A stretch of 64,000 bases of DNA, taken from contig NZ_FOHX01000006.1 of NCBI RefSeq assembly GCF_900111685.1, forward strand, positions 248,001 to 312,000, given 5' to 3'. This document shows positions 17,181 through 26,021 of the stretch, piece by piece. Each line of letters starts with the position of its first letter. Position 1 is the first letter of the stretch. The notes beneath the pieces were generated by a model. The model was not told the origin of the DNA. It ran no database searches and was given only the letters and a program-made list of their open reading frames with translations. The position numbers were made by a program, and so were the translations under genes. This stretch comes from Nonomuraea wenchangensis (GTDB lineage Bacteria > Actinomycetota > Actinomycetes > Streptosporangiales > Streptosporangiaceae).

Positions 17181-17844
17181 TCAGCGCCGGGTGCCGCGGA
17201 GTCCGTCCTCGGCGTCCTCATGGGGACCGGTCACGACGGCGAGCCAGCCCCGTTCCTGGGCGCGGACGATCGCCTGGATGCGTGTAGCGACACCTATCTC
17301 CCGGTAGAGCGCTTGGAGGAGCCGGAACATCGCGCGTTCGGAGTAGCCGGCCCGGTCGGCGAGGTCAGCAACCGTCACGCCCTCGGCGAGCTGTCTCAGC
17401 CACGAGAGCTGTTGCGGGCTGAGCGTCTCCGGGGCTCGTCTCGACCCGGTGCGCCCCGGTGGCGAGCGCGGTGACCACGTCCGCCGGCAGCACCGCCTGC
17501 CCGTCGAATGTCGCCTCCACCGTGCGCCGCAGCACGGCCGCAGTCACCTCGCGCGGCAGCACGGACCGGGCGCCGGCGCGCACCGCTCGCGTCCCAAGCA
17601 CGACGGACTGCTCTGCGATGAGCGCGATCACCCCGTGCCCGCCACCTGCGTCGCGCAACTGTCCGAGCAGCTCCCAGTCCTGCTCGCGTACGAGGGTCAA
17701 CAGAACCACGCCACGATGCTCCTGGCGCACCCATGCCAGCACGTCGGCTGGGGACTCGACCAGATGACCCGCCGTGGACAGGACGGCACCGACCCCCTGG
17801 CGATACATAGGCAGAGGGTCGACAACCGCGACATGGACGGCCAC
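17181..17844 (-). pseudogene. Response regulator (receiver plus LuxR HTH) broken by a frameshift
   Basis: From ATG 17844 one frame encodes a receiver-like domain (MAVHVAVVDPLPMYRQGVGA to VLPADVVTALATG). Around 17430-17450 the homology passes to another frame that encodes a LuxR-type helix-turn-helix (LSPQQLSWLRQLAEGVTVA, then DLADRAGYSERAMFRLL), ending at 17181. In the original frame translation stops at 17365. One base has been gained or lost in the linker. The receiver is also degenerate: VVLLTLVRE has Thr where the phosphorylated Asp is expected. It is either a decaying gene or a sequencing error in an atypical, phosphorylation-independent regulator. Confidence 0.72.
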
Positions 17845-18064
17845 CGGTGGCAGGATGTCCCTTCTCCACGACTACAGCGGCAGCCTGCGGGCAGCCGATG
17901 CAAACGGGCTTCAGCCTAGATATCAGGATCGCCAGGTGCCCAGGAGCGCTGAGCGGATCGGGCAGGCTCCTGCGGCCCGTCGTCATGAGCCCGCCAAGGA
18001 CCGTTCATGGACCTGCGGCGCGAAACCTTCCTAGCGTCGAAGCCACCTACGCCAGGAGGCTCTG

Positions 18065-18358
18065 ATGGACAGGGGTAACTCCACGCCGTTCTATGTGATC
18101 TTCACCGACGACTCGCACGCCTTCGGGGCGTTGCGGCCCACCGAGACGCGCGGTTTGGTCTGGGAGCGCGAGCGGCTGGCCATCCTGGAGCAGGCCAGGA
18201 AGCACCCCAACTGGGCTCCGCTGGACATCAGGAAGGAGCTCATGCGATCCGAGCGCGAGATGGTCCGCCAGCTCGGAGGCGAGTTGCTGCTGCGCCTGAT
18301 CGAGGTGGTCATCGGCAAGAAGGGTCCCGGCACCGCGAGCAGGGTCCCTCTTCCCTGA
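18065..18358 (+). CDS. Small hypothetical protein (97 aa)
   Basis: A 97-residue protein preceded by a strong ribosome site (AGGAGG about six bases before ATG), which supports it as real. It begins GNSTPFYVIFTDDSHAFG and continues with a charged helical stretch (WERERLAILEQARKH) and LGGELLLRLIEVVIGKK. No membrane segment, signal peptide or metal site is visible. I do not recognise the family. The 220 bases upstream to the broken response regulator contain no other gene. Confidence 0.6.
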   Translation: MDRGNSTPFYVIFTDDSHAFGALRPTETRGLVWERERLAILEQARKHPNWAPLDIRKELMRSEREMVRQLGGELLLRLIEVVIGKKGPGTASRVPLP

Positions 18359-18420
18359 AGCCCGGTGATCGTAACAGCTTCCCGCGGGCATGGGGAGCGG
18401 TTGAGTGGCATCGTGGGCGT

Positions 18421-19287
18421 ATGAAGAGGGATCTGGTCCGGGGTGGTGGGGTCGGGCTGGTGGTCGGGGCCTTGGTCGGGTATCCGGTGTCGCGGCTGTA
18501 TCTCGCGGACATCGAGGCGTACACCGTCCTGCCCCTGCTGGTCGTGGCCGTCGCCGTGGCTGTGCCCGTGGGGGTGTTGTTGGCCTTATGGCTGGGGATC
18601 ACCCGGCCGGTCCGTAGCGCGTTGCTCGCGGTCGTGTTGCTGGTGGTGGCGAAGAATGCGGTGGGGCTGGTCGTGGCGGGTCCGGGTCCTCGGCTGGCGT
18701 TCGCCGGGTTCGTTGTGCTGGCGATCGTGAGTTGTGCGGGTGGCGCGGCGTTGGCCGGGACGGCGGCGCTCATGCCGCGGGTCGTCGCGGCCGTGGTGGT
18801 GTGCGGGTGTGTGGTCACGACGGCGACGGTCGAGCAGCGGCGTACGGAGGCGTGGGAGCGGCGGCTGCGGGCGGACACCGTCGCCGCCTACGAGAAGTCC
18901 CTGCCGCTGGTGGTGCCCGAGGTGGTGCCGGGGCGGGTGCTGGTTCAGGTGTGGACCATTGACGATGACGTTTTGGCGCTCGACTATGCCCAGGATCGGC
19001 GGAGCGAGGCCGATGTGTTCGTGCGGATCAGCGCCGGTGGGGATCCGCGGAAGGCGTGTGCGGCTTGGGAGCGGGACTTCGGGGCCTGCGAGCGGGCGGC
19101 GGCGGATCGATGGATGACGGAGAAGGGGGCGAACGGCAGGCAGGTGCTGTTCGCCGGGGTGGACGGGCGGTTGGTCGAGGTCGACTCGGCGGCGCTCGGT
19201 CCTGATGAGGCCCTGGTCGTCGCGAGCGGGCTGCGGGCGGTCAGTGCGGAGTATCTGGTCGATTTCGAGCTTCCGCGCGGCGGGTGA
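18421..19287 (+). CDS. Membrane protein with four helices and an extracytoplasmic tail
   Basis: A 288-residue protein. Four hydrophobic segments lie in the first 145 residues (LVVGALVGYPVSRL; VLPLLVVAVAVAVPVGVLLA; SALLAVVLLVVAKNAVGLVV; LAFAGFVVLAIVSCAGGAAL, with a fifth possible at VVAAVVVCGCVVTTATV). The remaining 140 residues are soluble and contain two cysteines (RKACAAWERDFGACERAA) that could form a disulfide. I do not recognise a function. It lies about 60 bases after the small hypothetical gene and is convergent with the adenylate-kinase-like gene. Confidence 0.65.
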   Translation: MKRDLVRGGGVGLVVGALVGYPVSRLYLADIEAYTVLPLLVVAVAVAVPVGVLLALWLGITRPVRSALLAVVLLVVAKNAVGLVVAGPGPRLAFAGFVVLAIVSCAGGAALAGTAALMPRVVAAVVVCGCVVTTATVEQRRTEAWERRLRADTVAAYEKSLPLVVPEVVPGRVLVQVWTIDDDVLALDYAQDRRSEADVFVRISAGGDPRKACAAWERDFGACERAAADRWMTEKGANGRQVLFAGVDGRLVEVDSAALGPDEALVVASGLRAVSAEYLVDFELPRGG

Positions 19288-19290
19288 GCG

Positions 19291-19953
19291 TCAATCGGTG
19301 GCAGGGGGCGGCTCGTACGGGGGGAGGTTGAAGCGGGTGCGGATGGCCTGCTGGACGGTCGTCTTGTCGGCGCGGGCGTCCACCGTCATGACGTACTCCT
19401 TGCGCCGGAACAGCTCCAGCACCGGGTCGGTCTTGTCGTGGTAGTCGCGCAGCCGGCGCGCCAGCGCGTCCGGGGTGTCGTCCGCGCGGGTGACCAGTTC
19501 GCCGCCGCACACGTCGCAGCGGCCCTCGACCTCGGGCCGGTGGGCGATGAGGTTGTAGTCCATGCCGCAGCGGGAGCAGAGCCGGCGGGCGAGCACGCGG
19601 CGGCGTACCTCGTCGTCGGGCAGGTCGAGGTGGATGACGCCGTCGATGTCGTAGCTCTCCAGGAAGAACTCCGCCTGCCGGCGGTTGCGCGGGAAGCCGT
19701 CGATGACGAAGCCGAAGTTCCAGTCGTGGAGCTGGAGCCGGTCGCGTACGACGGACTCCACCAGGTCGTCCCCCACCAGCTCGCCGGCCGCGACCAGGCG
19801 GCGGACCTGGGCGCCTAGCTTGGTGTGGTTCTTGACGTGCCAGCGGAAGATGTCGCCGACGCTGATGTGCGTCAGGTCGAGGTCGCCCGCCAGCAACGCG
19901 CTCTGGGTGCCTTTGCCGCTGCCCTGCACGCCCATGATCACGTACTTGCGCAT
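19291..19953 (-). CDS. Adenylate kinase-like nucleoside monophosphate kinase
   Basis: A 220-residue adenylate kinase relative catalysing phosphate exchange between ATP and a nucleoside monophosphate, probably AMP. Walker A is GVQGSGKGTQ (residues 8-17), the NMP-binding part is THISVGDIFRWHV, and FVIDGFPRNRRQAEF is the family signature. The LID carries a Cys4 zinc site, CSRCGMDYN and CDVCGG. LARRLRDYHDKTDPVLE and YVMTVDA complete the fold. Adenylate kinase genes usually sit in the ribosomal protein cluster (secY-adk-map). This isolated gene is probably a paralogue, so I give no gene symbol. Confidence 0.87.
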   Translation of the reverse strand: MRKYVIMGVQGSGKGTQSALLAGDLDLTHISVGDIFRWHVKNHTKLGAQVRRLVAAGELVGDDLVESVVRDRLQLHDWNFGFVIDGFPRNRRQAEFFLESYDIDGVIHLDLPDDEVRRRVLARRLCSRCGMDYNLIAHRPEVEGRCDVCGGELVTRADDTPDALARRLRDYHDKTDPVLELFRRKEYVMTVDARADKTTVQQAIRTRFNLPPYEPPPATD

Positions 19954-20064
19954 GGCTCATGACCCTACGCGGCGGTGCGGGGCGATACGTAGATTTCCGG
20001 ATGACCGGGGGGCGGCGCGTGCCTAGTCTCGGGCGGACCGTACGCCTCGCTAGAAGGTGGGCAC

Positions 20065-21312
20065 ATGCGCGCGCTGACCGTGGTCCTGTCGTCCCTCCTC
20101 GTGGTGACGACCTTCGCCCCGCCCGCGACCGCGAAACCGGCCGCGGCCGGCCAGGCCGACGTCGTCTTCCAGCGGGCCGACTTCACCGCCGGCACGGCCG
20201 AGGGCACGGCGGCAGGCGCCGGGCTGTCGTTCGTCTCGCCCGCCGGCACCACCTCCTACACCGACGCCCTCGGCACCAGGACCTGGGAGTACGCCCGCTG
20301 GACCGGCCCCGAGCGGGCCATTGGCTTCCCCGCCACCGAGCTGATCGCGTCCTGGACCGCCGACCTGCCGCCGGGGAGCTGGCTCCAGGTCGAGGCCCGC
20401 GCCAGGAACGCCGAGGGGCTGACGAAGTGGTACTCCCTCGGCCGCTGGGCCTACGCCGAGGGCGACATCCGCCGTACGTCGGTGTCGGGCCAGGGCGACG
20501 ACGACGCCACGGTGGCCGTGGACACGCTGGTCGCGGCGGCGGGCAAGCAGATGAGCGGCTACCAGCTGCGGCTGACGCTCTACCGGACGCCGGGCTCGTC
20601 GCTCACGCCGCGGGTGCGTACGTCCGGGGCGATGGCCTCCAACGTGCCCCAGCGCAAGACCGTGCCGGTGAGCCCCGGCGGCGGCGCGTGGGGCGTCGAG
20701 CTGGCCGTGCCGCGCCGCTCCCAGAACGTCCACGTCGGCCACTACCCCGAATGGGACGGCGGCGGCGAGGCGTGGTGCAGCCCGACGTCCACCACGATGG
20801 TGCTGGGCTACTGGGGCAAATGGCCGAGCGCGCAGGACACCGCGTGGGTGGACCCGTCCGACCCCGACCCCGAGGTCGACTACGCGGCCCGTTACACCTA
20901 CGACCACGCCTACCAGGGCGCCGGCAACTGGCCGTTCAACACCGCCTACGCCGGCCGCTACGGCATGGACGGCTTCGTCACCCGGCTGCGTTCGCTGACC
21001 GAGCTGGAACGGCTGGTCAAGGCGGGGGTGCCGGTCATCACCTCGCAGTCGTTCAAGAAGAGCGAGCTGCCCGGCGCCGGCTACGGCACCAACGGCCACC
21101 TCATGGTGATCGTCGGCTTCACCGCGAACGGCGACGTCATCGCCAACGACCCGGCCTCCTCCAGCAACGCCGCGGTGCGGCGCGTCTACCCGCGCGCCGA
21201 CTTCGAGAACGTCTGGCTGCGCAGCTCCAGCAGCGGCGGCATCGCGTACGTCATCCACCCGGCGGACCACGCCCTGCCCGCCACGACGCCGGGGCTGCCC
21301 GCCAACTGGTGA
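20065..21312 (+). CDS. Secreted C39-family-like cysteine peptidase
   Basis: A 415-residue protein with a signal peptide (MRALTVVLSSLLVVTTFAPP, then ATAKPA). The first half is a beta-rich domain of unknown function. The second half is a C39_2-type papain-like peptidase: SQNVHVGHYPEWDGGGEAW, then Cys238 in WCSPTSTTMVLGYW as nucleophile, HLMVIVGFTANGDVIANDPA with the catalytic His and Asp. It should act outside the cell; the substrate, and even whether it is active, cannot be told. A GGTGGG ribosome site precedes ATG 20065. It lies divergent from the adenylate kinase gene. Confidence 0.85.
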   Translation: MRALTVVLSSLLVVTTFAPPATAKPAAAGQADVVFQRADFTAGTAEGTAAGAGLSFVSPAGTTSYTDALGTRTWEYARWTGPERAIGFPATELIASWTADLPPGSWLQVEARARNAEGLTKWYSLGRWAYAEGDIRRTSVSGQGDDDATVAVDTLVAAAGKQMSGYQLRLTLYRTPGSSLTPRVRTSGAMASNVPQRKTVPVSPGGGAWGVELAVPRRSQNVHVGHYPEWDGGGEAWCSPTSTTMVLGYWGKWPSAQDTAWVDPSDPDPEVDYAARYTYDHAYQGAGNWPFNTAYAGRYGMDGFVTRLRSLTELERLVKAGVPVITSQSFKKSELPGAGYGTNGHLMVIVGFTANGDVIANDPASSSNAAVRRVYPRADFENVWLRSSSSGGIAYVIHPADHALPATTPGLPANW

Positions 21313-21428
21313 GCGGCCGGTCCGGGAGGCAGAGGGGTCCGTCCTCCGGGCCCCTCGACGCCGGCCGGAGACTTCCGTACCCTTACAGCCCTCAGTGGCC
21401 ACCCCGACTGCCCGCCGTGGAGCTCCGG

Positions 21429-24400
21429 ATGACAGAGGACGATTCGGCGATTTCGGAGAGAACCCGCGTGGTCCGCTCCCGATGGAACGGTCCACCGCTG
21501 CTGTTCGCCGCCGACGGGGCGAGGGCCGTGGTGGCGGGCACCGGGGCGCACCAGCCGGCCTCGCGGCTGCCCGTGGCCCCCGCCGTTCCCGCCACGGTGG
21601 GCGACCTCGGCCGGTGCCTGGTCGAGCGGGCCGGGCTCGCGCCCGCCCACCTCACCGTGCTGGTCGACCCCGCCACCCCGACCGTCCTCGGCGAGGCGCT
21701 GGAGCGGGCGGCGCGGGAGGCCACGTCGGTCCTGCTGTTCCACTACTCCGGGCACGGGGTCTTCACCCCGGACGGCGAGCTGCACCTGGCCACGCGTGCC
21801 ACCGTCGACCTCGCGCAGGGCGTGCCCGGTCATCAGGCGCTGCCCTTCGGCGTGGTACGGCAGATGCTGGCCGGGTCGGCGGCCGAGCTGGCCGTCGTGG
21901 TGCTCGACTGCTGCTTCACCGGGGGCGGCCGGCCGGTGCCCGCCAGGGCGATGGACCGGGTGTTCGAGGGGATGGGCCGGGCGTACGTGCTGGCCTCGGC
22001 GAGCAGGGACGTGAACGGCTGGGCGCTGCCGGGCGTACGGCACACCGCGCTCGGCGGGGCGCTGCTGCGGCTGCTGAGCGACGGCGACCCCGACGGGCCG
22101 GCCGCCTTCACCCTGGATCAGGTTCATCATCGGCTGGCTCGTGCGTTGCCCGCCGCGGGGTTTCCCCGGCCGCGCCGGGCCGTGGCGGGGAACGCGGCGA
22201 ACGCGGGCGCCTCTGCTCTGCTCGCTCCCAACCCGGCCCACCGGCCCGCGCCGGCGGTGCCCGTGCCCGCTGCTGCCGCTGCCGCCGCCGGTGAGGTGAC
22301 GGGTCCGTATCGGGGGCTGGCGGCCTACGGGGTGGAGCACGCCGAGCTGTTCCGCGGGCGCGAGGCGCTGGTCCGGGCGCTGACCGAGCGCGTATGCGGC
22401 GCGGGTGGTGATGGGGAGGGCGGGCTCGTCGTGGTCACCGGGCCGCCCGGGTGCGGCAAGTCGTCGGTGTTGCGGGCGGGGCTGGTCCCGGCGTTCCGTA
22501 CGTCGCGAGGCGAGGGGCCGGCGGGCGTCGTCGTGCTCGCGCCGGGCGCCGACCCGCTCGGCGCGCTGGCCCGCGAGCTGGCCGCGCTCGGCGGCGGCGA
22601 TCCGGTACGGCTGCGCGCGGTCATCGAGTCCGATCCGGGAGCGGCGGCGCGCGCTCTGCCGTCCGGGCCGGTGCTGGTGGTCGTGGACCCGTTCGAGGAG
22701 GTGTTCACCGAGTGCGCCGAGCCGGCCGCGCGGCGGCGGTTCGTGGCGGCGCTGGGTGAGCTGGCGCGGGCGGCGGCCGTGGTGGTCTCGGTGCGGAGCG
22801 AGCACTTCGGGGCGTGCGCGGCCCACCCGGAGCTGGTGGCGGCGCTGCGGCGGCCCGAGGTCGTGCCGCCGCCGGGCGAGGCCGAGCTGCGCTCCATGAT
22901 CGAGGAGCCGGCGGCGCGCTGCGGGCTCCGGCTGGAGGCCGGGCTGGCGGACCTGGTGCTGGAGGAGCTGCGGGCGTACGAGCCCGAGCTGGAGCGGTCG
23001 GGCGGCGCGCTGCCGCTGCTGTCCCACGCCCTGCTCGCGACCTGGGAACGGCGCTCCGGGAACGTGCTCGCCATGGCCGACTACCGGGCGACCGGCGGGG
23101 TCGCGGGAGCCGTCGCGGCGAGCGCGGAGGAGGCGCTGCGGGCGCTCGGGCCGGAGTTCGAGGCGATGGCGCGCGAGCTGCTGCTGCGCATGGTGCGTAC
23201 GGACGGGGCCGCCGGCCCCGCCGGGCGCCGGGTGCCCCTCGCCACGCTGACCGATGGCGGGTCTGGGGAGGCGGCTTCCGTACGGGCGCAGGTGCTCGCC
23301 GGGCTGGCCCGCTCGCGCCTGGTCACGGTGCACGACGGGGAGGCGGGGCTGGTGCACGACGCGCTCATCCGCGCCTGGCCCCGGCTCGGCGGGTGGGTGG
23401 ACGCCGAGCGCGCCGCCACGCTCGTCCGGGGGCGGCTCGCCGAGGACGCGCGGCGCTGGGAACGCGAGGGCCGCGACCCCGGCCAGCTGTACGCCGACAC
23501 GCGCCTCGCCGCCGCCATCGCCCTCACCGGCACCCCACTCCGGCCCGCCCAGCCCTCATTGGCCGGCACCGCACAGGGGCGGGCAGGTGACGGCGGGGCG
23601 CTGCCCGCCGTGGGGTCGATGACGGTGCACGGCAAGCTGGTCGCCGCCGGTCGGCGCCCGGCCCGGCGTCTCCCGCTCACGCGCTCCGGCGCGGGTGGCC
23701 CGGATGCGGCGGGTGAGGGGCTGTCGGGGGTTGAGCGGGCGTTTCTCATGGCGTCCGGGCGGCGGCAGCGTCGTCGTGCGTCGATCGGCCGGGTCGTGAC
23801 AGCCGCGCTCGCCGTTCTCGTGCTGGCCGCGGCCACCGGTGCGGTGCTGCAGTGGCGGGCGGCGGGGCAGGCGGCGCGGCAGGAGCGGCAGGTCGCCGCG
23901 GAGCGGGACGCGGCGCTGTCCCGGCAGGTCGCCGCCTCCGCCGCAGCCCTGCCGGACGCGGCGCCGGCCGCGCAGCTCGCGCTCGCCGCCTACCGCCTCT
24001 CCGCCACCCCCGAGGCGAGGGGCGCGCTGCTCGGCGCGTTGTCGCGGCCGATCCCGTCGCGGCTGCTCGGCCACTCGGGCCCGGTGGAGCGGGTGGTGTA
24101 CCGCCCGGACGGTCAGGTGCTGGCCACGGTCTCCGGTGACCGCACGGCCCGCCTGTGGAACGTCGCCGATCCCTTGCGTCCCAAGAGCGCGGGCGTCGTC
24201 ACGGGCCACACGGCGGGCCTGACGGGGGCGGCGTTCAGCCCGGAGGGGAAGGTGCTGGCGACGTCCTCCGCCGACGGCACCGCCCGCCTGTGGGACGTCG
24301 CCGGCCCCGCGAGCCCGAAGCCGCTGGGGACGCTCAAGGGTCACGAGGGGCCGGTGCTGTCCGTCGCGGCGGCCCCCAAGGGCGGCCTGCTCGCCACCGC

Positions 24401-26018
24401 GGGCGCGGACCGGACGGTCCGACTGTGGGACGTCGCCGCCCCCGCCTTCCCCAAGGCGGTCGCCGTGCTGAGGCAGCCGAGCGAGCCCGCCGACGTGGCC
24501 TTCAGCCCGGACGGCCGCATGGTCGCCGTCACCTCCGCGACCGGGGTCACGCTGCTCGACGTGCTGACGCCCGCCACTCCGACGACTCTGGCCGCGTTCG
24601 CGTCCCCGGACGGCGGCGCGGTGCGCAGTGTCGCCTTCAGTCCCGACGGCCGGAGCCTCGCCGCCGGGGCGGCCACGGGCGCGCTGCACCTGTGGAACAT
24701 CGCGGCGGCCAAGCTGACCGGCACCGCCGCCGGGGCCGGCGTCGCCGTGGAGGACGTGGCGTTCAGCCCGGACGGGAACGTCCTCGCCGCGGCCTCCGCC
24801 GACGGGGCCGTCCGTCTGTGGGACGTGGCGACACCCGGAGAGCCGCAGCCCGCCGCGGTCCTCACCGCGCCAGGCGGTGCGGCGGGGGTCGCGTTCAGCC
24901 CGGACGGGCGGACGCTGGCGGCGGCCGGCGGCGACGGCGTGGCCCGGCTGTGGAACGTCGCCGACCCGGCCCGCGTCGCCGCCCGCGCCCGCCTGGGCCG
25001 TCACACCGCGCGGGTGAACGCCGTGGCCGTCGCCAAGGGCGGCGGCACCCTCGCCACCGTCTCCGACGACAAGACCGTGAAACTTTGGGACATCGGCGAC
25101 CCGGCCGCCGCGACGCCCGTCTCCACGCTGCGCGGCCACACCGGCGCCGTGGAGGACGTGGCGTTCAGCCCGGACGACCGGTACGTGGTCTCGGCCGCGC
25201 TCGACGGCACGGCCCGCCTGTGGGAGGTGGCGCGGCCGGCGAACCCGAAGTTCGTCGCGACGATGCAGGGACCGGCGTCGGGAATGCGATCGGTGGCGTA
25301 CGCCCCGGGAGGCAAGCTGGTGGCGGCGATCGGCGGCGACGGCCGGACGCAGCTCTGGGACGTGTCCACCCCGGCCGCCCCGCGGCGGGTCGCGACGCCG
25401 GGCGCGGCGGACGGCCGGCTGGACGCGCTCGCGTTCCGCCCGGACGGGAAGGTGCTGGCGACCGGTTCAGGCACCGCGTCCGTACGCCTGTGGGAGGTGT
25501 CGAAGCCGGCCGCGCCGCGCCTGCTCGCCGACCTGGCCGCGCAGCCGGGCGGCGTGCTCGGCCTGCGGTTCGCCCCCGACGGCCGGACTCTCGCGACGAC
25601 CGGCGCGGACGGCGCCGCCGCCCTGTGGGACGTCGCCGCCCCGGAGCGGCCGAAGCGGCTGGCGCTGCTGCGCGGGCACACCGGCCCGGTGACGGCGGCG
25701 GCGTTCGGCGCGGACGGCCGCACGCTGGTGACCGCCTCCCGCGACCGTACGCTCCGGGTGTGGAACGTGGCCGACCGCGCCCGCCCGTCCCTGTGGGCGG
25801 TGCTGGCGGGTCCCGAGCCGGTGGACGACGTGGCGGTGACCCCGGACGGCGTCACGCTGGCCGCCACGTCGGGCGCGGCGGTCCAGCTCTGGGGCCTGGA
25901 CACCGAGCAGGCCGCCGCCACGGTGTGCGAGCGCGCGGGCGCGGCGATCACCCGGGAGGAGTGGGCGCAGTACGTCCCCGGCCGCCCCTACGCCCTCCCC
26001 TGCCCGGCCACCGGTTAG
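21429..26018 (+). CDS. Caspase - STAND NTPase - WD40 conflict-type protein
   Basis: A 1529-residue multidomain protein; the frame is open back to 19959, but ATG 21429 follows GTGGAGCT and precedes the first conserved domain. Residues about 30-260 form a caspase-like protease: His109 in HYSGHG and Cys162 in LDCCFTGGG. A STAND (nSTAND1-like) NTPase follows, with Walker A GPPGCGKS at 338-345, acidic strand VLVVVDPFEEVF, and VVVSVRSEHFG as sensor. A membrane helix (VVTAALAVLVLAAATGAVL, about 788-806) precedes 14 WD40 repeats from about 877 to the end. In this protein class the WD40 part senses, the NTPase switches and the caspase is the output. No partner gene is obvious nearby. Confidence 0.88.
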   Translation: MTEDDSAISERTRVVRSRWNGPPLLFAADGARAVVAGTGAHQPASRLPVAPAVPATVGDLGRCLVERAGLAPAHLTVLVDPATPTVLGEALERAAREATSVLLFHYSGHGVFTPDGELHLATRATVDLAQGVPGHQALPFGVVRQMLAGSAAELAVVVLDCCFTGGGRPVPARAMDRVFEGMGRAYVLASASRDVNGWALPGVRHTALGGALLRLLSDGDPDGPAAFTLDQVHHRLARALPAAGFPRPRRAVAGNAANAGASALLAPNPAHRPAPAVPVPAAAAAAAGEVTGPYRGLAAYGVEHAELFRGREALVRALTERVCGAGGDGEGGLVVVTGPPGCGKSSVLRAGLVPAFRTSRGEGPAGVVVLAPGADPLGALARELAALGGGDPVRLRAVIESDPGAAARALPSGPVLVVVDPFEEVFTECAEPAARRRFVAALGELARAAAVVVSVRSEHFGACAAHPELVAALRRPEVVPPPGEAELRSMIEEPAARCGLRLEAGLADLVLEELRAYEPELERSGGALPLLSHALLATWERRSGNVLAMADYRATGGVAGAVAASAEEALRALGPEFEAMARELLLRMVRTDGAAGPAGRRVPLATLTDGGSGEAASVRAQVLAGLARSRLVTVHDGEAGLVHDALIRAWPRLGGWVDAERAATLVRGRLAEDARRWEREGRDPGQLYADTRLAAAIALTGTPLRPAQPSLAGTAQGRAGDGGALPAVGSMTVHGKLVAAGRRPARRLPLTRSGAGGPDAAGEGLSGVERAFLMASGRRQRRRASIGRVVTAALAVLVLAAATGAVLQWRAAGQAARQERQVAAERDAALSRQVAASAAALPDAAPAAQLALAAYRLSATPEARGALLGALSRPIPSRLLGHSGPVERVVYRPDGQVLATVSGDRTARLWNVADPLRPKSAGVVTGHTAGLTGAAFSPEGKVLATSSADGTARLWDVAGPASPKPLGTLKGHEGPVLSVAAAPKGGLLATAGADRTVRLWDVAAPAFPKAVAVLRQPSEPADVAFSPDGRMVAVTSATGVTLLDVLTPATPTTLAAFASPDGGAVRSVAFSPDGRSLAAGAATGALHLWNIAAAKLTGTAAGAGVAVEDVAFSPDGNVLAAASADGAVRLWDVATPGEPQPAAVLTAPGGAAGVAFSPDGRTLAAAGGDGVARLWNVADPARVAARARLGRHTARVNAVAVAKGGGTLATVSDDKTVKLWDIGDPAAATPVSTLRGHTGAVEDVAFSPDDRYVVSAALDGTARLWEVARPANPKFVATMQGPASGMRSVAYAPGGKLVAAIGGDGRTQLWDVSTPAAPRRVATPGAADGRLDALAFRPDGKVLATGSGTASVRLWEVSKPAAPRLLADLAAQPGGVLGLRFAPDGRTLATTGADGAAALWDVAAPERPKRLALLRGHTGPVTAAAFGADGRTLVTASRDRTLRVWNVADRARPSLWAVLAGPEPVDDVAVTPDGVTLAATSGAAVQLWGLDTEQAAATVCERAGAAITREEWAQYVPGRPYALPCPATG
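24062..25900 (+). repeat. Fourteen tandem WD40 repeats
   Basis: Repeats of about 130 bases in the caspase/STAND gene, each ending in a block such as DGTARLWDV or DRTLRVWNV. I count 14, enough for two seven-bladed propellers. Several are highly alike (VAFSPDGR recurs many times), which makes recombination or collapse in assembly possible. Confidence 0.85.
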
Positions 26019-26021
26019 GGC

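Noticed and set aside
19959-21428. N-terminal extension of the caspase/STAND protein upstream of 21429
   Set aside because: The extension overlaps the C39 peptidase gene in another frame and has the Arg/Gly-rich look of a shadow; the conserved part starts after 21429.
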